This document shows positions 27,389-35,226 of a stretch of 64,000 nucleotides of DNA, in pieces. Under the pieces are notes generated by a model. It worked only from the letters and a program-made list of their open reading frames with translations. It did no database searches and was not told where the DNA came from. Position 1 is the stretch's first letter; each line of letters begins with the position of its first letter. A program made the translations under genes and the position numbers. The stretch comes from Cellulomonas gelida (GTDB taxonomy: Bacteria; Actinomycetota; Actinomycetes; Actinomycetales; Cellulomonadaceae), in NCBI RefSeq assembly GCF_006538725.1, contig NZ_BJLQ01000009.1, positions 1-64,000 of the forward strand, written 5' to 3'.

Positions 27389-27772
27389 TCAGGCCGCCTT
27401 GGGGGCGTTGACGTCGGCCGGGAGCGCGTCCTTGGCCGCCTTGACGAGCGTGTTGAACGCCGCCACGTCGTTGACCGCGAGGTCCGCGAGGACGCGACGG
27501 TCCACCTCGATGCCCGCGAGCTTGAGGCCCTGGATGAGGCGGTTGTAGGTGATGCCCTCCGCGCGGGCCGCAGCGTTGATGCGCTGGATCCACAGCTTGC
27601 GGAAGTCGGACTTGCGCGCCTTGCGGTCGCGGTACGAGTAGACGAGGGAGTGGGTGACCTGCTCCTTCGCCTTGCGGTACAGGCGCGAGCGCTGGCCGCG
27701 GTAACCGCTGGCCCGCTCGAGGGTCGAACGACGCTTCTTCTGGGCGTTGACTGCCCGCTTCACGCGTGCCAC
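27389..27772 (-). CDS. rplT: 50S ribosomal protein L20
   Basis: Primary 23S rRNA-binding protein needed early in 50S assembly. The 127-residue product begins [15 protein letters not shown] and carries the highly basic N-terminal helix and the conserved [10 protein letters not shown] and [14 protein letters not shown] segments. GTG start with AAGGAG six bases upstream. Normal length. Third gene of the infC-rpmI-rplT operon. Confidence 0.98.
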   Translation of the reverse strand: MARVKRAVNAQKKRRSTLERASGYRGQRSRLYRKAKEQVTHSLVYSYRDRKARKSDFRKLWIQRINAAARAEGITYNRLIQGLKLAGIEVDRRVLADLAVNDVAAFNTLVKAAKDALPADVNAPKAA

Positions 27773-27834
27773 GTGATGCTCCTTGCTTGGTCAGGGCCGG
27801 TAGTGACCCCGGGCGCCGGTGGCGCCCGGGCGAG

Positions 27835-28029
27835 TCACTTGCCGAGCAGCTTCTTGATCTTGGGGGTGTCGGCAGCGGAGACGACCACGTCACCGGCGAT
27901 GCGGCGGGTGCGGCGGCTCGACTTGTGCTCCAGCAGGTGGCGACCGTTGGCCTGCTCGCGCATGAGCTTGCCCGTCCCCGTCACGCGGAAGCGCTTCTTG
28001 GCACCGGAGTGCGTCTTGTTCTTCGGCAT
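27835..28029 (-). CDS. rpmI: 50S ribosomal protein L35
   Basis: A 64-residue basic ribosomal protein beginning [21 protein letters not shown], with the usual [16 protein letters not shown] and a C-terminal [11 protein letters not shown] at 28029 with AAGGAG about 12 bases upstream. It lies between infC and rplT, the standard order. Confidence 0.97.
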   Translation of the reverse strand: MPKNKTHSGAKKRFRVTGTGKLMREQANGRHLLEHKSSRRTRRIAGDVVVSAADTPKIKKLLGK

Positions 28030-28119
28030 GGCTGCCGTGTCTCCTTGTCGTTCGCATCGCACGGGTTCGTGCGACTCGTCGTGTCGGCCGGACCGTCGGG
28101 CGTCCCGGCCGTCGTGATG

Positions 28120-29169
28120 TCAGTCGGTGGTGCGCGGCTTGGGCCGGGGGGCCGGGCGCGGCGCGGCGGGCTTGGCCGCCGCAGCGCTCGGCTTGGGCGT
28201 CGCGACCGGCTTCGGGGCGGACACCGGCTTGGGTGCCGCCACGGGCTTGGCCGCTGCCTCGGGCTTGGCCGCTGCAGCCTTGGCAGCCGAGGGTCGCGGT
28301 GCCGCGGCCTTCGGCGCAGCCGCCGGACGAGGCGCGGCCGCAGGCTTGACCGCCGCGGTGGGGGCCTCGGCGACCGGCTCCTCGACCGCGGGCTCGGCGA
28401 CCGTCTCTGCCACAGCCGTCTCGGCCACAGCAGCCTCGGTCGCAGCAGTCTCGGCCACAGCAGCCTCGGTCGCAGCAGTCTCGGTCGCAGCGGCCTCGGT
28501 CGCAGCAGTCTCGGGCATCTCGACCGCAGCGGTCTCGGCGACCGGCTCGGCCGCGACCGGCTCAGCCGCGGCAGCGCGCTGCTCGTCGGCGGCCTTCGCG
28601 TTGGCCTCGCGCGCCGCGGCGGCCTGCGCCTGACGACGCTGCTCCTGGCGCTGCTCGGCCTTCTTCTTGTTCGGGCCGATCACCATGATCATGTTGCGCC
28701 CGTCCTGCTTGGGCGAGCTCTCGACGAAGCCGAGCTCGGCCACGTCGGCGGCCAGGCGCTGCAGCAGGCGGAAGCCCATCTCGGGGCGCGACTGCTCACG
28801 ACCGCGGAACATGATCATGACCTTGACCTTGTCGCCGGCCTTGAGGAACCGCTCGACGTGGCCCTTCTTGGTGGCGTAGTCGTGCGGGTCGATCTTGAGC
28901 CGGAACCGGATCTCCTTGAGCACGGTGTTGGCCTGGTTGCGCCGGGCCTCACGCGCCTTCATGTCCGCTTCGTACTTGTACTTCCCGTAGTCCATGATCT
29001 TGACCACGGGCGGGCGCGCCTCGGGGGCGACCTCGACCAGGTCGAGGTCAGCGTCCTGGGCCAGGCGCAGTGCGTCTTCCACGCGGACGATGCCGACCTG
29101 CTCGCCGGCAGGGCCGACCAGGCGGACCTCGGCGACGCGGATCCGATCGTTGATGCGGGGCTCGCTGAT
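28120..29169 (-). CDS. infC: translation initiation factor IF-3 with ATC start and long C-terminal tail
   Basis: IF3 binds the 30S subunit, prevents subunit joining and checks the initiator codon. The N domain (residues 1-75; [27 protein letters not shown]) and C domain (about 80-168; [28 protein letters not shown]) are complete. A further 180 residues rich in Ala, Pro, Lys and Glu follow, where ordinary IF3 ends. No ATG, GTG or TTG fits the conserved N-terminus; ATC at 29167-29169 lies five bases after AGAGGAG, so ATC is the start. AUU/AUC starts are a known device by which IF3 limits its own synthesis. The gene heads infC-rpmI-rplT and has a candidate attenuator in its leader. Confidence 0.95.
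   Translation of the reverse strand: MSEPRINDRIRVAEVRLVGPAGEQVGIVRVEDALRLAQDADLDLVEVAPEARPPVVKIMDYGKYKYEADMKAREARRNQANTVLKEIRFRLKIDPHDYATKKGHVERFLKAGDKVKVMIMFRGREQSRPEMGFRLLQRLAADVAELGFVESSPKQDGRNMIMVIGPNKKKAEQRQEQRRQAQAAAAREANAKAADEQRAAAAEPVAAEPVAETAAVEMPETAATEAAATETAATEAAVAETAATEAAVAETAVAETVAEPAVEEPVAEAPTAAVKPAAAPRPAAAPKAAAPRPSAAKAAAAKPEAAAKPVAAPKPVSAPKPVATPKPSAAAAKPAAPRPAPRPKPRTTD
28411..28514 (-). repeat. 30-bp tandem repeat in the infC tail
   Basis: Three near-identical 30-bp units (28411-28440, 28441-28470, 28471-28500) and a partial fourth encode the Ala-Thr-Glu-Ala-Ala-Val-type repeats of the IF3 tail. The unit length keeps frame, so copy number could vary without breaking the gene. 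Confidence 0.8.
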
Positions 29170-29214
29170 GGGTGCTCCTCTGGGTTCGTCGTGACGGACC
29201 TCCGGGAACGAAGA

Positions 29215-29246
29215 AGGCCTCCGTCCCTGGGCACAGGAGGAGGCCT
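29215..29246 (-). promoter_or_regulatory. candidate transcription attenuator in the infC leader
   Basis: An 8-bp stem, AGGCCTCC with its complement (29215-29222 and 29239-29246), has a 16-base loop. In the direction of transcription it is followed by TTCTTCGTT, an unusually T-rich run for this genome, 46 bases before the ATC start of infC. The shape is that of a weak intrinsic terminator. Leader attenuation of infC operons by L20 or translation is known in other bacteria; its use here is inferred. Confidence 0.5.
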
Positions 29247-29557
29247 CACACGGTCCGTCGCACGACGCGCGTGCGCCGACGGCACGCTGCGATGCGCGGC
29301 GAGGAGCCACGCACGACGACAGCCACCGCCGTACAGACCGAGACCCGGTCCCCGTCGCCGGCAAGCCGGTCGGTCGGGACCCAGGTGGGAGAGTTCTCCA
29401 CTTGTGCACCCGCACCACGACCGTTCGAGTCTCGCTCGCACGGGCACAGCACAGGTCAGTCGGTGCACGAGACTACCAGACCCGGGCCGGGCCACCCGAC
29501 CGCCCGGGTCCCTCGGTCCGCCCGACACGCCCGCCGGACACACCCGAGTCGTTCCAA

Positions 29558-29574
29558 TTCTTGAATGGTTCCAG
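29558..29574 (+). promoter_or_regulatory. FurA-type operator upstream of furA
   Basis: TTCTTGAATGGTTCCAG matches the remembered mycobacterial furA operator core TTCTTGACTAATTCCAG at 14 of 17 positions and lies in an AT-rich patch. It is 21 bases before the furA ATG, and a TTGAAT inside it could be the -35 hexamer of a nearly leaderless promoter. Autoregulation by the FurA-like protein is expected. Confidence 0.65.
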
Positions 29575-29595
29575 TTTTTGTGATGGGCTGAGGCC

Positions 29596-30045
29596 ATGGA
29601 CGACGACGAGCTGCTGCGCAGTCGCGGCCTGCGAGTGACCGCCCCCCGGCTGGCGGTGCTCGCGGCCCTGACCGCCTCCCCGCACGCCGACGCCGACGCG
29701 GTCCTGCGCGGCGTCCGCATGCGGATGCCGTCGGTCTCCGTGCAGGCGATCTACGACGTGCTCGCCGCGCTCACGCAGGCCGGGATCCTGCGTCGGATCG
29801 AGCCTGCCGGCCACCCCGCGCGCTACGAGCGCCGGGTCGGCGACAACCACCACCACGTGGTGTGCCGCTCGTGCGGCGCGGTCGAGGACGTGGACTGCAC
29901 CGTCGGGCACGCGCCGTGCCTCGAGCCCAGCACGTCCTCGGGCTTCGCCGTCGAGACCGCCGAGGTCACGTTCTGGGGACTGTGCCCCGCGTGCAGCGCC
30001 TCGACCGACGCACCCGCCGAGGACGCCGCGCAGCCCGTGCCCTAG
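29596..30045 (+). CDS. furA: Fur-family peroxide/metal regulator, FurA-like
   Basis: A 149-residue Fur-family repressor. The winged-helix DNA-binding half has LRVTAPRLAVL and VSVQAIYDVLAAL; the metal-binding half has NHHHVVCRSCG and a second CPAC pair near residue 134, a probable structural zinc site. FurA proteins sense peroxide or iron and repress themselves and a catalase gene. The next gene is a monofunctional catalase, which supports a peroxide role, although in mycobacteria the partner is katG rather than katA. The ATG at 29596 has only a weak GAGG upstream, and the operator sits directly before it. Confidence 0.88.
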   Translation: MDDDELLRSRGLRVTAPRLAVLAALTASPHADADAVLRGVRMRMPSVSVQAIYDVLAALTQAGILRRIEPAGHPARYERRVGDNHHHVVCRSCGAVEDVDCTVGHAPCLEPSTSSGFAVETAEVTFWGLCPACSASTDAPAEDAAQPVP

Positions 30046-30059
30046 GCCGCTCCTCACGC

Positions 30060-30106
30060 TGCGCATGCCCTGCGCACCCCCTGCTCACGCCGGCGACGCC
30101 GGCGTG
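30060..30106 (+). promoter_or_regulatory. two inverted repeats between furA and katA
   Basis: TGCGCA repeated around a five-base loop (30060-30076) is followed by a 21-bp palindrome with 10-bp arms and a single central base (30086-30106). They may be a weak terminator that lowers katA read-through, or a binding site. The distance to the katA ATG is 35 bases. Confidence 0.4.
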
Positions 30107-30141
30107 CCGATCTGTCACACCCGCCCTTCGAGAGGACATCC

Positions 30142-31638
30142 ATGTCTCACGTGCCCGCCACCACGACGAACTCCGGCGCGCCGGTCGCCTCCGACGCGCA
30201 CGCGCTGTCGGTCGGCTCCGACGGCCCGATCGTCCTGCACGACCACTACCTCGTCGAGAAGCTCGCGCAGTTCAACCGCGAGCGGGTCCCCGAGCGCGTC
30301 GTGCACGCCAAGGGTGGCGGCGCGTTCGGCACGCTGCGGGTCACGCACGACGTGTCCGCGTACACGCGGGCCGCGCTGTTCCAGCCGGGTGCGCAGACCG
30401 ATCTGCTCGCGCGCTTCTCGTCGGTCGCGGGCGAGCTCGGCTCCCCCGACACGTGGCGCGACCCGCGCGGGTTCGCGCTGAAGTTCTACACGTCCGAGGG
30501 CAACTACGACCTCGTCGGCAACAACACCCCGGTGTTCTTCATCCGTGACGGGATCAAGTTCCCCGACTTCATCCACTCGCAGAAGCGCCTGCCCGGCTCG
30601 CACCTGCGCGACAACGACATGCAGTGGGACTTCTGGTCGCTGTCCCCCGAGAGCGCGCACCAGGTCACGTGGCTCATGGGCGACCGTGGCCTGCCGTCGT
30701 CGTGGCGGCACATGGACGGCTTCGGCTCGCACACGTACCAGTGGATCAACGCCGCGGGTGAGCGGTTCTGGGTCAAGTACCACTTCAAGACGCAGCAGGG
30801 CATCGACAACCTCACGGCCGACGAGGCCTCGCAGCTCGCGGGCTCGGACGCGGACGTCCACATCCGCGACCTGTACGAGCACATCGAGGCCGGCGACTTC
30901 CCGCGCTGGACGCTGTCGGTCCAGGTGATGCCGTACGAGGACGCGAAGACGTACCGCTTCAACCCGTTCGACCTCACGAAGGTGTGGCCGCACTCGGACT
31001 ACCCGCTCATCGAGGTCGGCGAGATGGAGCTCAACCGCAACCCGAACAACTACTTCGCGCAGATCGAGCAGGCGACGTTCGCGCCGAGCAACTTCGTGCC
31101 CGGCATCGCGGCGAGCCCCGACAAGATGCTGCTCGCGCGGATCTTCTCCTACGCGGACGCCCACCGGTACCGCGTCGGGACCAACCACGCGCAGCTCCCG
31201 GTCAACGCGCCGACGTCGCCCGTGCACTCGTACTCGAAGGACGGCGCGGCGCGGTATGCCTTCGCGTCCGCGCAGACGCCCGTCTACGCCCCGAACTCGG
31301 TCGGCGGCCCCGCCGCGGACCCGGCCCGCGCGACGGACGGCAGCTGGGAGTCCGACGGCGAGCTGACCCGCACGGCGGCCGCGCTGCACGCACAGGACGA
31401 CGACTGGGGCCAGGCCGGCACGCTCTACCGGGAGGTGTTCGACGACGCGGCACGTGCGCGCTTCCTCGAGACGATCACCGGGCACGTCGGCGGTGTGAAG
31501 AGCGACGCGATCCGCGAGCGGGCCGTCCAGTACTGGGCGAACGTCGACGCCGGGCTCGGCGCGGCGCTGCGCGCCAACCTCGTCGGTGCGCCCGTGGAGA
31601 CCGGCACCCCGGCGACCTCCGCCCTCCCGGTGGCCTGA
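30142..31638 (+). CDS. katA: monofunctional haem catalase
   Basis: Breaks down hydrogen peroxide to water and oxygen. The 498-residue small-subunit catalase has the catalytic His at residue 55 in VVHAKGGG, the distal Asn pair at 127-128 in [11 protein letters not shown], and the proximal haem-ligand Tyr at residue 337 in [10 protein letters not shown]. No signal peptide, so cytoplasmic. The ATG is preceded by GAGAGGAC. Its place directly behind the FurA-like gene indicates peroxide-inducible control. Length and residues are standard, and a strong terminator follows. Confidence 0.97.
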   Translation: MSHVPATTTNSGAPVASDAHALSVGSDGPIVLHDHYLVEKLAQFNRERVPERVVHAKGGGAFGTLRVTHDVSAYTRAALFQPGAQTDLLARFSSVAGELGSPDTWRDPRGFALKFYTSEGNYDLVGNNTPVFFIRDGIKFPDFIHSQKRLPGSHLRDNDMQWDFWSLSPESAHQVTWLMGDRGLPSSWRHMDGFGSHTYQWINAAGERFWVKYHFKTQQGIDNLTADEASQLAGSDADVHIRDLYEHIEAGDFPRWTLSVQVMPYEDAKTYRFNPFDLTKVWPHSDYPLIEVGEMELNRNPNNYFAQIEQATFAPSNFVPGIAASPDKMLLARIFSYADAHRYRVGTNHAQLPVNAPTSPVHSYSKDGAARYAFASAQTPVYAPNSVGGPAADPARATDGSWESDGELTRTAAALHAQDDDWGQAGTLYREVFDDAARARFLETITGHVGGVKSDAIRERAVQYWANVDAGLGAALRANLVGAPVETGTPATSALPVA

Positions 31639-31663
31639 GCCTCACGCGTCGCACCGGACTGCT

Positions 31664-31701
31664 CGACGACCCTCGCGCCCACGCGGGTGCGAGGGTCGTC
31701 G
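31664..31701 (+). terminator. terminator after katA
   Basis: A perfect 13-bp stem (31664-31676 with 31689-31701) with a 12-base loop begins 26 bases after the katA stop. CGTCCCTT follows. Confidence 0.85.
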
Positions 31702-31803
31702 CGTCCCTTCCGTCGTCGGGTCCTTGCGGTCGGTGCGGCACGACGAGAGCGACACCACCGTGCGAGGTTCGGCCCGCCCGGCGCTCGATGGAAGGATGGG
31801 CGC

Positions 31804-32175
31804 ATGAGCGACCAGCCCCTCGACCAGGCCGACCGGCAGCACGACGCGACCCGCGACGCCACGCGGGACATCGCGGACGTGGCCGCCGTCGAGGTGATCG
31901 TGACCGCGGCCGTGCACCTCATGAGCGCCGCGGCCGTCAAGTGCGGGCTCTCCGAGGAGGACGGCGAGCAGTACCTGGACCTCGACGAGGCCCGCAAGCT
32001 CATCACCGCGCTCGCCGCGCTCGTGACCGCCGCCGCCCCCGAGATCGGGAACCAGCACGCGCGCTCCCTGCGCGACGGGTTGCGGTCGCTGCAGCTCGCG
32101 TTCCGCGAGGCCTCCCCGTACCCGGACGCCCCCGGCGAGGGCCCGGGCGAGAAGTTCACCGGCCCGGTGAGCTGA
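31804..32175 (+). CDS. DUF1844-type small protein
   Basis: A 123-residue protein of unknown function. The core reads DVAAVEVIVTAAVHLMSAAAVKCGL and LDEARKLITALAALV, resembling the actinobacterial DUF1844 family, whose genes often lie near infC as here. It is predicted to be helical, with an acidic, disordered N-terminus and no membrane segment. ATG at 31804 with GGAAGG eight bases upstream. Its end overlaps the convergent MFS gene by 20 bases. No function is proposed. Confidence 0.75.
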   Translation: MSDQPLDQADRQHDATRDATRDIADVAAVEVIVTAAVHLMSAAAVKCGLSEEDGEQYLDLDEARKLITALAALVTAAAPEIGNQHARSLRDGLRSLQLAFREASPYPDAPGEGPGEKFTGPVS

Positions 32176-33418
32176 CCTCCGCGTCGACGAGCACGTCGCC
32201 CGTCGGCGCGTCCTGCACGGCGGCCGAACCCGCGACGGCACGACGTCGTCGCACGGCGCGCTGGACGACGAGCCCGACGACCGCGACCCCACCGCCCACC
32301 AGCCCGGCGGTCAGGAAGCCGGCGCCGGGGCTCGTGCGGTCGATGACCCACCCGCACAGCGGCGCGCCCAGGGCCGTGCCGACGGTCGACATCGTGCCCG
32401 ACCACCCCATCACCTCACCGCGGCGCTCCTCGGGCGCGAGCCGGACGAGCGTCGCGTTGATCGAGGCGAGCGTCGGCGCGCACGGGAGCCCCGAGACGAA
32501 CACCGCGAGCGCGAGCCACACGGGCATGGGGGCGAACGCGGCGGGCACGACCGCGAGGCCGAGCACGCCCGCGAGCACGAGCGGCGGCGGCGAGCTGGTC
32601 CGCGCACCGTGCACCAGGCCGCCGACGACCGAGCCGCCCGCCCAGAGCGCGATCATCCAGCCGACGTCCCCGGGCCGGCCCGCGTCGTTCAGCGACGCGA
32701 CGAGCGACACGTCGGTCCCGATGAGCACGAACGACGCCGCGGCGGCCGCGATGAGCAGCACGACGAGGTCTGCCCCGAAGACGCGCTGCTTGCGGACCGG
32801 TCGACCGTCGGGCGACTGCGCCGCGCCGTGCGGGCGGTGCGAGCGCGTCGGAGGGTTCGCCCACATCAGGAGGGCGCCGCCGCCGACGGTCGCGCACCCG
32901 ACGACGGTGAGCGCCGCCGTCGTGGAGACCTGTGTCGCCAGCAGGACGCCGACCACGGGCGCGAGCATGAACGTGAGCTCGACGAGCACGGAGTCGAGCG
33001 CGAACGCGGTGCGCTGCTGCGCGAGCGGCACCATCACCGACAGCGACTGGCGCGCGACCGAGAACACGGGCACCAGGAAGAGCCCTGCGACGAAGGCCGC
33101 GACCACGAGCGCGTGGTAGTCGAGGTGGGGCGCGAGCACCCACACGACCGACTCGACCACGATCGACGGCGCGATGGCGCGTCGCAGCCCGAACCGGTCG
33201 ACGAGCCGACCGCGCCACGGAGCACCGATCGCCACGCCGATGGTCGAGGCGCCCGCGACCACGCCCGCCTGCGCGTACCCACGGTCGAGCTCCGTCACCA
33301 CGTGCAGCGTCAGGACGACGCCGATCATCGCGGCGGGGATCCGGCACACGAAGGCGACCACGTAGAGCCGCGCGACCGACGGCAGGTGCAGCAGTGCCGC
33401 GTAGGACGAGCGAGTCAT
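32156..33418 (-). CDS. MFS transporter
   Basis: A 420-residue major facilitator superfamily protein with about twelve hydrophobic segments and the loop 2-3 signature region GAPWRGRLVDRFGLRRA near residue 66. A basic cytoplasmic loop in the middle (about 195-225) separates the two six-helix halves. The substrate is unknown; drug or metabolite export is typical of this kind of sequence but unproven. The ATG at 33418 is preferred because a GACAAT -10-like element lies exactly six bases upstream, suggesting a leaderless transcript. Longer frames upstream lack any hydrophobic character. Confidence 0.88.
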   Translation of the reverse strand: MTRSSYAALLHLPSVARLYVVAFVCRIPAAMIGVVLTLHVVTELDRGYAQAGVVAGASTIGVAIGAPWRGRLVDRFGLRRAIAPSIVVESVVWVLAPHLDYHALVVAAFVAGLFLVPVFSVARQSLSVMVPLAQQRTAFALDSVLVELTFMLAPVVGVLLATQVSTTAALTVVGCATVGGGALLMWANPPTRSHRPHGAAQSPDGRPVRKQRVFGADLVVLLIAAAAASFVLIGTDVSLVASLNDAGRPGDVGWMIALWAGGSVVGGLVHGARTSSPPPLVLAGVLGLAVVPAAFAPMPVWLALAVFVSGLPCAPTLASINATLVRLAPEERRGEVMGWSGTMSTVGTALGAPLCGWVIDRTSPGAGFLTAGLVGGGVAVVGLVVQRAVRRRRAVAGSAAVQDAPTGDVLVDAEVSSPGR

Positions 33419-33424
33419 CCCACC

Positions 33425-33430
33425 ATTGTC
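33425..33430 (-). promoter_or_regulatory. -10 element of a leaderless promoter, MFS gene
   Basis: GACAAT (minus strand) lies six bases before the ATG, the spacing expected when transcription starts at the A of the start codon. Confidence 0.45.
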
Positions 33431-33463
33431 TCCCGCTCGCGCGCATACCTTGACCCGCCCGCC

Positions 33464-33469
33464 TATCCT
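33464..33469 (+). promoter_or_regulatory. -10 element of a leaderless promoter, coiled-coil membrane protein gene
   Basis: TATCCT lies six bases before the GTG at 33476. No ribosome binding site precedes that codon, so the transcript probably starts at it. Confidence 0.5.
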
Positions 33470-33475
33470 GTGCGG

Positions 33476-34402
33476 GTGCCGCCGCTGGACACCCCCGCCC
33501 CTGGTGGTCGCCCGAAGGGCACCCCGGGCTGGGCGGCGCGCGCGGATCACGCGCCGCACCTCGACCCCCTCCACGACGACGTCGCGGGCACCGACGAGCT
33601 CGCCGCCTCGGACCCGCACGCAGGGTCGGACGCACGAGCAGCGTCGGACGAACGAGCAGCGTTGGACGACCGTGCGGCGTCGGACGCCCGCGCAGGGTCG
33701 CAGGAGCGGGTGGCGCGCGACGAGCGCACCGGGGCCGGCGAGCACGCCGGTTCCGGCCAGCGTCCCGGACAGGACGACCTTCCCGGGTCCGACGAGCCCG
33801 CTGGCCTCGACCAGTCAGGGACCGAGCAGTCCGGGACCGAGCAGTCCCGGACCGAGGGACCTGCTCTGTCCCCCGGCGAACCTCCGCGCCGACGGTCGCG
33901 CACGGTGCCCGTGCTGGCGGTGCTGCTCGTCGTCTCGCTCGTCATCGCCGGTCCGCTGATCGCGTACCTGTGGCGCACGACCGACGAGTGGCGTGCGTCC
34001 AGCGCAGACTGGGAGGACCTCGCGCGCGGCACCGCGGTCGAGCTCGACCGCACCCGCGGGGACCTGGCCGACGCGCAACGCACCCTCGACGACACACGCG
34101 CCCAGCTCGCCACCGCGCAGGAGCGGATCACCGAGCTCGCCGACGAGAAGGCCCAGCTCGGCGACGACTCGGCGGCGCAGCAGCAGCTCGTCGACTACCA
34201 GGCACGCGTCTCGCAGGCCGCGGGCAAGGTCGCCACCGCGCTCGCGACGTGCATCGCAGCCCAGGGCCAGCTGATCGGCTACATGGACGACGCGGACTCC
34301 TACGCGCCGGAGGAGCTCGTGAAGTTCCGCGACGACGTCGACGCGCTGTGCGGTCAGGCCACCGAGGCGAACGAGCAGCTGCAGCGCGAGCTCGACCAGT
34401 GA
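33476..34402 (+). CDS. single-pass membrane protein with coiled-coil ectodomain, unknown function
   Basis: A 308-residue protein with no family I recognise. Residues 1-140 are low-complexity Asp/Arg/Ala/Ser/Pro, including five six-residue (A/G)-S-D-x-R-A-type repeats and three GTEQS-type repeats. One transmembrane helix follows (about 143-165, VPVLAVLLVVSLVIAG). Residues 175-308 form a heptad-rich coiled coil (RGDLADAQRTLDDTRAQLAT), with two Cys near 258 and 297. The basic PPRRRSR before the helix predicts the N-terminus inside and the coiled coil outside. GTG start at 33476; an alternative GTG lies two codons earlier. The stop overlaps the serine protease gene (GTGA), so the two products may act together in the envelope. 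Confidence 0.7.
   Translation: MPPLDTPAPGGRPKGTPGWAARADHAPHLDPLHDDVAGTDELAASDPHAGSDARAASDERAALDDRAASDARAGSQERVARDERTGAGEHAGSGQRPGQDDLPGSDEPAGLDQSGTEQSGTEQSRTEGPALSPGEPPRRRSRTVPVLAVLLVVSLVIAGPLIAYLWRTTDEWRASSADWEDLARGTAVELDRTRGDLADAQRTLDDTRAQLATAQERITELADEKAQLGDDSAAQQQLVDYQARVSQAAGKVATALATCIAAQGQLIGYMDDADSYAPEELVKFRDDVDALCGQATEANEQLQRELDQ
33623..33712 (+). repeat. 18-bp tandem repeat, five units
   Basis: Five in-frame 18-bp units encode the (A/G)-S-D-x-R-A-type repeats of the membrane protein's cytoplasmic region. The first four are close copies and the last is degenerate. Confidence 0.7.
33812..33856 (+). repeat. 15-bp tandem repeat, three units
   Basis: Three units of cagtccgggaccgag with one or two differences encode the Gln-Ser-Gly-Thr-Glu-type repeats just before the transmembrane helix of the coiled-coil protein. 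Confidence 0.8.
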
Positions 34403-35145
34403 ACGCCCGCCGGGGCACACACCTGCTCGTCGGTCTCGCGACCGGCCTGTGCGTGGTCGCCCTGGCCGGGTGCGGCAGCCTCCCGCCGCGGCCGGAGCCT
34501 GTACCTACGTCGCTCGACGTCGCCTCGTCACGCGACGACGTCGCGTCCTCGGCCGGCGCGCTGTCCCCCGACGGATTCGACGCCGCGCAGCGCATGGCGG
34601 TGCGGATCCGGAACGTCGGGTGCGGGTCGCTGTCGACCGGGTCGGGCTTCGCGATCGACGACCACACCCTGGTCACGAACCGCCACGTCGTGGCCGACTC
34701 CGCGGCACTCGAGATCAGCACGTACGACGGCAGGGACGTGCGCGCGCGGGCCGCGAGCACCGCGGCGCTCGCCGACCTCGCGTTCGTCCGGACCGTCGAG
34801 GCCCTCCCGGCGTACGCGGGGCTGGCGCCGCTCGACCCGATGCCCGGCTCGTCGGTGACGGTCGTCGGGTACCCCCGAGGCAGCCGGCTGGCGATGACCT
34901 CGGGGACCGTGATCGGTGCGACCACCGACCCGCTGCACGAGAACCTCGGCGAGGTGCTCGTCACCGACGCGCAGGTCGACCTCGGCTCGTCGGGCTCGCC
35001 GGTGCTCGACGCCGACGGGCGGGTGGTGGGGGTCGTGTACGCCAAGGGCAAGGACGGGGCGAGCTTCGTCGTGCCCGTGAGCACGTTGCGCGCGATGCTC
35101 GACGACGAGACGCAGGTCTCCGCCGCCCCGACGTGCTCCGGCTGA
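34399..35145 (+). CDS. lipoprotein trypsin-like serine protease
   Basis: A 248-residue exported protein. The N-terminal signal ends in the lipobox LAGC near residue 27, so the mature protein should be lipid-anchored. The chymotrypsin-fold triad is visible: His in TNRHVV, Asp in LADLAFVRT, and Ser in DLGSSGSPVLD. There is no PDZ domain, unlike HtrA/DegP. Cys residues in NVGCGS and at the C-terminus (APTCSG) could form a disulphide that ties the last strand to the core. Substrate unknown. The GTG start overlaps the coiled-coil protein gene (GTGA), suggesting a common envelope task. Confidence 0.82.
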   Translation: MNARRGTHLLVGLATGLCVVALAGCGSLPPRPEPVPTSLDVASSRDDVASSAGALSPDGFDAAQRMAVRIRNVGCGSLSTGSGFAIDDHTLVTNRHVVADSAALEISTYDGRDVRARAASTAALADLAFVRTVEALPAYAGLAPLDPMPGSSVTVVGYPRGSRLAMTSGTVIGATTDPLHENLGEVLVTDAQVDLGSSGSPVLDADGRVVGVVYAKGKDGASFVVPVSTLRAMLDDETQVSAAPTCSG

Positions 35146-35226
35146 GCGGCCGAGCCCTCCGGGACACCCCTGGACCGCACGGCCCGCGGCGTCCATGATC
35201 GAAGGACGACCGACCAGGAGGCTGCC

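Larger units (their letters stand above)
29170..29595. other. divergent control region between infC and furA
   Basis: No credible gene is seen. On the minus strand this is the infC leader: a hairpin with a pyrimidine tail lies at 29215-29246, and a -10-like TAGTCT at 29470-29475 would start the transcript about 300 bases before infC. On the plus strand the last 40 bases carry a FurA-type operator. The middle (29247-29470) shows nothing else that I recognise. Confidence 0.6.

Noticed and set aside
28411..28514. CRISPR-like regular repeats
   Set aside because: The 30-bp units are directly adjacent, without spacers, and are in-frame coding repeats of infC.
29425..29450. tRNA T-arm-like GTTCGAGTC
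   Set aside because: The flanking bases do not pair into a 5-bp stem and no other tRNA arms are present.
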